In this document: positions 31,992 to 33,943 of the stretch, piece after piece | Layout: each line of letters starts with the position of its first letter | Position numbering within the stretch: position 1 is the first letter of the stretch | Assembly: GCA_013297745.1 (NCBI GenBank) | Contig: JAAFIM010000037.1 | Span: 1 to 33,943 of the forward strand | Direction of reading: 5' to 3' | Length of the DNA: 33,943 nt | Origin: Chitinophagales bacterium | Lineage (GTDB): Bacteria; Bacteroidota; Bacteroidia; Chitinophagales; Saprospiraceae | Position numbers and translations under genes: made by a program | Notes under the pieces: generated by a model | The model's input: the letters and a program-made list of their open reading frames with translations, nothing else | What the model was told of the DNA's origin: nothing | The model's database searches: none

Positions 31992-33199
31992 TGTTTATTG
32001 ATTTTAATATTAAAAACATATTTAATTTTGTCTAAATCTTTGCCTTTAGCAAGATTTTCCAGCCTTTTTTCAATAATATTAAAAGAGCTTATATTGTTTT
32101 CACATACAATGCAACTCCTTTGAAGTTTTATAGCGGTTGCTAAGGTTGTTCCACTACCAGCAAAAAAATCTCCAACCAAATCATTGGGAAGACTACAAGT
32201 ATTTAGAATAAATTCCAGTAATTTTTCAGGCTTTTTAGAATCTTTAAAATCACATCCTACCCCTCCTTCTTTGTAGGTTTGAGGAACTATTTCTGTGTAA
32301 TCTAAATGATTTGTTGGTAAAATAGGGCGTCCAGCAGTGAGGGACGATTGATAATAAATTCCACTTTTTCTTTTGCTATTTTGTGTTTCAAACCAGCGAT
32401 AACCTAAACCATTTTTTTCCAAATCATATACTTTGATAAGTAGGTTGTCACCTAAACCTCGTAAATGATTTTCAAAAAATTCTCCTGACCAGTTACCAGT
32501 TGCCAATTTTCCAGCTATAATGTATCTCCTGAAATTGGATAAACTTGGCTCCTTTTTTACTACAGTGTATTGGTTAGGCTGATAAATTTCTATTTTTTTA
32601 CCGTTAATAATTTCTGTCTGTGGAGTGCATTTTGTAACAATTGTATAAATAAATTTTTCAACATTAGCTACTTTATGCTCAGTAAAAAACCTGGTTTGAG
32701 GCTTTTTTCGATAGAATAGCAAGTACTCAAAAACATCATGATAAGTTGCATTTATCATTAGTTGTCTATCTGTGTGACGTATTTTTACAGGAAACAAACC
32801 AATAAAACAATCAGAACCAAAAACTTTATCAGAAAGATTTTTTAAATTAAATAATTCTGTTTGATTTATTGATAAAACTAAAAAACCTGTTGATTTTAGT
32901 AAAGTATGGCAATTTTTTAATAAAAAACTCATTTCTTCTTGCCAATTATTATTTGAATCAGAGTATATTTTTCTTGCCCCGCGTGTTCTTTTTGTATTAT
33001 ATGGCGGGTCTAGATATATTAATTGGAAAGAATCAGGATTTTTATGAATTTGTTTATTGCTAAACTCAATTGCATTTTCAAAAGATAATTCATATAGATT
33101 TTCGTTGTTAATTCTAGTTGTTTGTTCTTCATTATTAGTTTTAGCTCCATTTTCTTTCTGCCAAAAAGCTAATTGATTATTTAATAATTCTAATTCCAT
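31985..33199 (-). CDS. Beta-class DNA methyltransferase (N6-A or N4-C)
   Basis: The 404-aa product has motif IV DPPYN at 64-68 before motif I FAGSGTT at 346-352. That order defines the beta class of amino-methyltransferases. DPPY favours N6-adenine, but N4-cytosine cannot be excluded. Between them lies a long variable region likely to hold target recognition. An open frame runs upstream to 33307, but the ATG at 33199 is preferred: it removes a hydrophobic leader overlapping a -7-like element. It leads the operon and presumably protects the host from the two downstream subunits. LlaJI and BsuMI carry C5-cytosine methyltransferases here, so this pairing differs. Confidence 0.88.
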   Translation of the reverse strand: MELELLNNQLAFWQKENGAKTNNEEQTTRINNENLYELSFENAIEFSNKQIHKNPDSFQLIYLDPPYNTKRTRGARKIYSDSNNNWQEEMSFLLKNCHTLLKSTGFLVLSINQTELFNLKNLSDKVFGSDCFIGLFPVKIRHTDRQLMINATYHDVFEYLLFYRKKPQTRFFTEHKVANVEKFIYTIVTKCTPQTEIINGKKIEIYQPNQYTVVKKEPSLSNFRRYIIAGKLATGNWSGEFFENHLRGLGDNLLIKVYDLEKNGLGYRWFETQNSKRKSGIYYQSSLTAGRPILPTNHLDYTEIVPQTYKEGGVGCDFKDSKKPEKLLEFILNTCSLPNDLVGDFFAGSGTTLATAIKLQRSCIVCENNISSFNIIEKRLENLAKGKDLDKIKYVFNIKINKQC

Positions 33200-33227
33200 A
33201 TTTTTGTTGTTTTTGGTTATTGCGCTG

Positions 33228-33235
33228 CAAAGATA
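33228..33235 (-). promoter_or_regulatory. Putative -7 element (TATCTTTG) of the defence operon
   Basis: CAAAGATA on the plus strand reads TATCTTTG then CAGCGC on the minus strand, 28 bp upstream of the methyltransferase ATG. TTTG at 33261-33258 lies 22 bases upstream as a slightly distant -33 candidate. It sits inside the cassette, between the methyltransferase start and the right repeat. Confidence 0.55.
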
Positions 33236-33285
33236 CGGCTTTATATGAAAAACTAAACAAAATTGTTTCAGGTTTATAAAAAAAA

Positions 33286-33328
33286 ATAAAAAAAACCTAC
33301 CAATCAACAGAAAGGTAGGTTTTTTTAT
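33286..33328. terminator. Right 43-bp direct repeat and accC terminator
   Basis: It is identical to 28718-28760 over 43 bp. It lies 12 bp past the accC stop and acts as the terminator of accC on the minus strand. It also insulates the cassette promoter from accC read-through. Confidence 0.93.
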
Positions 33329-33340
33329 GCTTACAAAAGC

Positions 33341-33943
33341 CTATTTCAAATCTTTGAGGTTCATATTATCAATGAACTTGGTGGTGAAGTTGCCTTTGAT
33401 AAAATCTTCGTTTTTCATCAACATTTGGTGGAAAGGGACGGTTGTTTTTATCCCTTCTGCGATAAATTCGTCCAAAGCGCGCGACATTTTTTGTATACAC
33501 TCTTGGCGAGTGCGCGCCCGAACTATCAATTTTGCTATCATTGAGTCGTAAAAAGGGGGAATTGTATATCCCGCATAAACGTGGGTATCTACCCGCACGC
33601 CGTGTCCTTTGGGGCTGTGGAAAGATTGAATTTTGCCAGGAGAGGGGCGGAAATCGTGGCTTGGGTCTTCAGCGTTGATACGGCATTCGATAGCGTGGGC
33701 TTGAGGATAATAATTTTTACCCGATATTTTCTCCCCAGCAGCAATTTTTATCTGCTCTCTAATCAGGTCAAAATCAATCACTTCTTCAGTAACGGTGTGT
33801 TCTACTTGGATGCGGGTGTTCATTTCCATAAAATAGAAATTTTTGTATTTATCCACCAAAAACTCTATTGTACCCACACCCTCGTAATTGATAGCTTTGG
33901 CTGCTTTTACGGCTGCTTCGCCCATTTTTTCGCGCAATTCTTG
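33341..33943 (-). CDS. accC: Biotin carboxylase subunit of acetyl-CoA carboxylase (3' part)
   Basis: AccC is the ATP-dependent biotin carboxylase of acetyl-CoA carboxylase, the first step of fatty acid synthesis. Only the C-terminal 200 residues are in the window; the gene continues past the right edge. Visible family motifs are [29 protein letters not shown] with the catalytic Glu, Asn and Arg, [13 protein letters not shown]-type residues ([21 protein letters not shown]), [10 protein letters not shown] and the C-terminal helices. The end of the gene is intact, so the adjacent cassette did not disturb it. Confidence 0.93.
   Translation of the reverse strand, partial: QELREKMGEAAVKAAKAINYEGVGTIEFLVDKYKNFYFMEMNTRIQVEHTVTEEVIDFDLIREQIKIAAGEKISGKNYYPQAHAIECRINAEDPSHDFRPSPGKIQSFHSPKGHGVRVDTHVYAGYTIPPFYDSMIAKLIVRARTRQECIQKMSRALDEFIAEGIKTTVPFHQMLMKNEDFIKGNFTTKFIDNMNLKDLK

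Larger units (their letters stand above)
28718..33328. mobile_element. Restriction-modification cassette between 43-bp direct repeats
   Basis: Two perfect 43-bp direct repeats, 4568 bp apart, bracket exactly three minus-strand defence genes and their promoter. Each repeat is a full bidirectional terminator. Outside lie a gene for a secreted protein and accC, which would be convergent neighbours sharing one terminator if the cassette and one repeat were removed. The interior looks richer in A+T than the flanks (judged by eye). No integrase or transposase is inside, so the agent of insertion is unknown; homologous recombination or a recombinase acting in trans are possible. Confidence 0.75.

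Noticed and set aside
31985-33199. Type III restriction-modification system (Mod subunit)
   Set aside because: The methyltransferase resembles Mod in motif order, but no SF2-helicase Res gene follows; the partners are McrB-like and McrC/LlaJI-like.
33200-33307. Longer methyltransferase starting at 33307
   Set aside because: The extra 36 residues are hydrophobic and atypical, and they overlap a TATCTTTG promoter element and part of the right repeat.

Overview
The window looks like chromosomal DNA of a member of the Bacteroidota. The base composition is A+T-rich. Putative promoters carry the Bacteroidota -7 element TAnnTTTG, and starts lack Shine-Dalgarno sequences. Many products have lipoprotein signal peptides, and several families are typical of the phylum: DUF4476, a CarboxypepD_reg-like domain, mitochondrial-type aconitase, and an SCO-like/DUF420 cluster. 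I cannot name the genus. About 33 protein genes are supported; I saw no rRNA or tRNA.

Layout. 1-1924: an unknown protein, a YtxJ-family protein and a small membrane-anchored protein. 2076-5540: aconitase, a terminator, then recF. 5511-6296: a repeat-packed convergent intergenic region. 6281-8279 (minus): a lipoprotein gene and folC. 8412-9068: a divergent lipoprotein gene. 9067-9384: a second composite repeat region. 9397-14968 (plus): LptF/G-type permease, PAP2 phosphatase, sugar-phosphate nucleotidyltransferase, AlkB-type monooxygenase, an SCO-like protein, a DUF420 protein and a small Cys-motif membrane protein, closed by a terminator. 15057-16640: panC and inorganic pyrophosphatase, ending at a bidirectional terminator. 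16718-21849 (minus): pruA, an unknown acidic protein and three secreted proteins or lipoproteins, closely spaced. 22144-23106: a protein with two DUF4476 domains. 23170-24294 (minus): an SH3-like lipoprotein. 24356-28702 (plus): Ppx/GppA phosphatase, Lrp/AsnC regulator, DUF72 protein, LysM protein and a CarboxypepD_reg-like protein. 28718-33328: a defence cassette. 33341-33943 (minus): the 3' part of accC, cut by the window edge.

The most striking region is the cassette. Three overlapping or tightly packed minus-strand genes encode a beta-class DNA methyltransferase, an McrB-like AAA+ protein and a PD-(D/E)xK nuclease of McrC/LlaJI type. They have their own promoter and are bracketed by two identical 43-bp direct repeats. 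Each repeat is a complete bidirectional transcription terminator, and one ends the left neighbour while the other ends accC. The simplest reading is that a GTP-dependent restriction-modification module was inserted at a terminator shared by two convergent housekeeping genes, duplicating it and leaving both neighbours intact. No recombinase is carried.

A second theme is a composite intergenic element seen twice. Inverted arrays of a TTAGTnn-type heptamer bracket a 114-bp block of four hairpins. The arrays run into coding sequence and supply the last codons or stop codon of recF, folC and a lipoprotein gene. A third theme is two thioredoxin-fold-like proteins (YtxJ-like and SCO-like) that have lost the cysteines expected in their active motifs.
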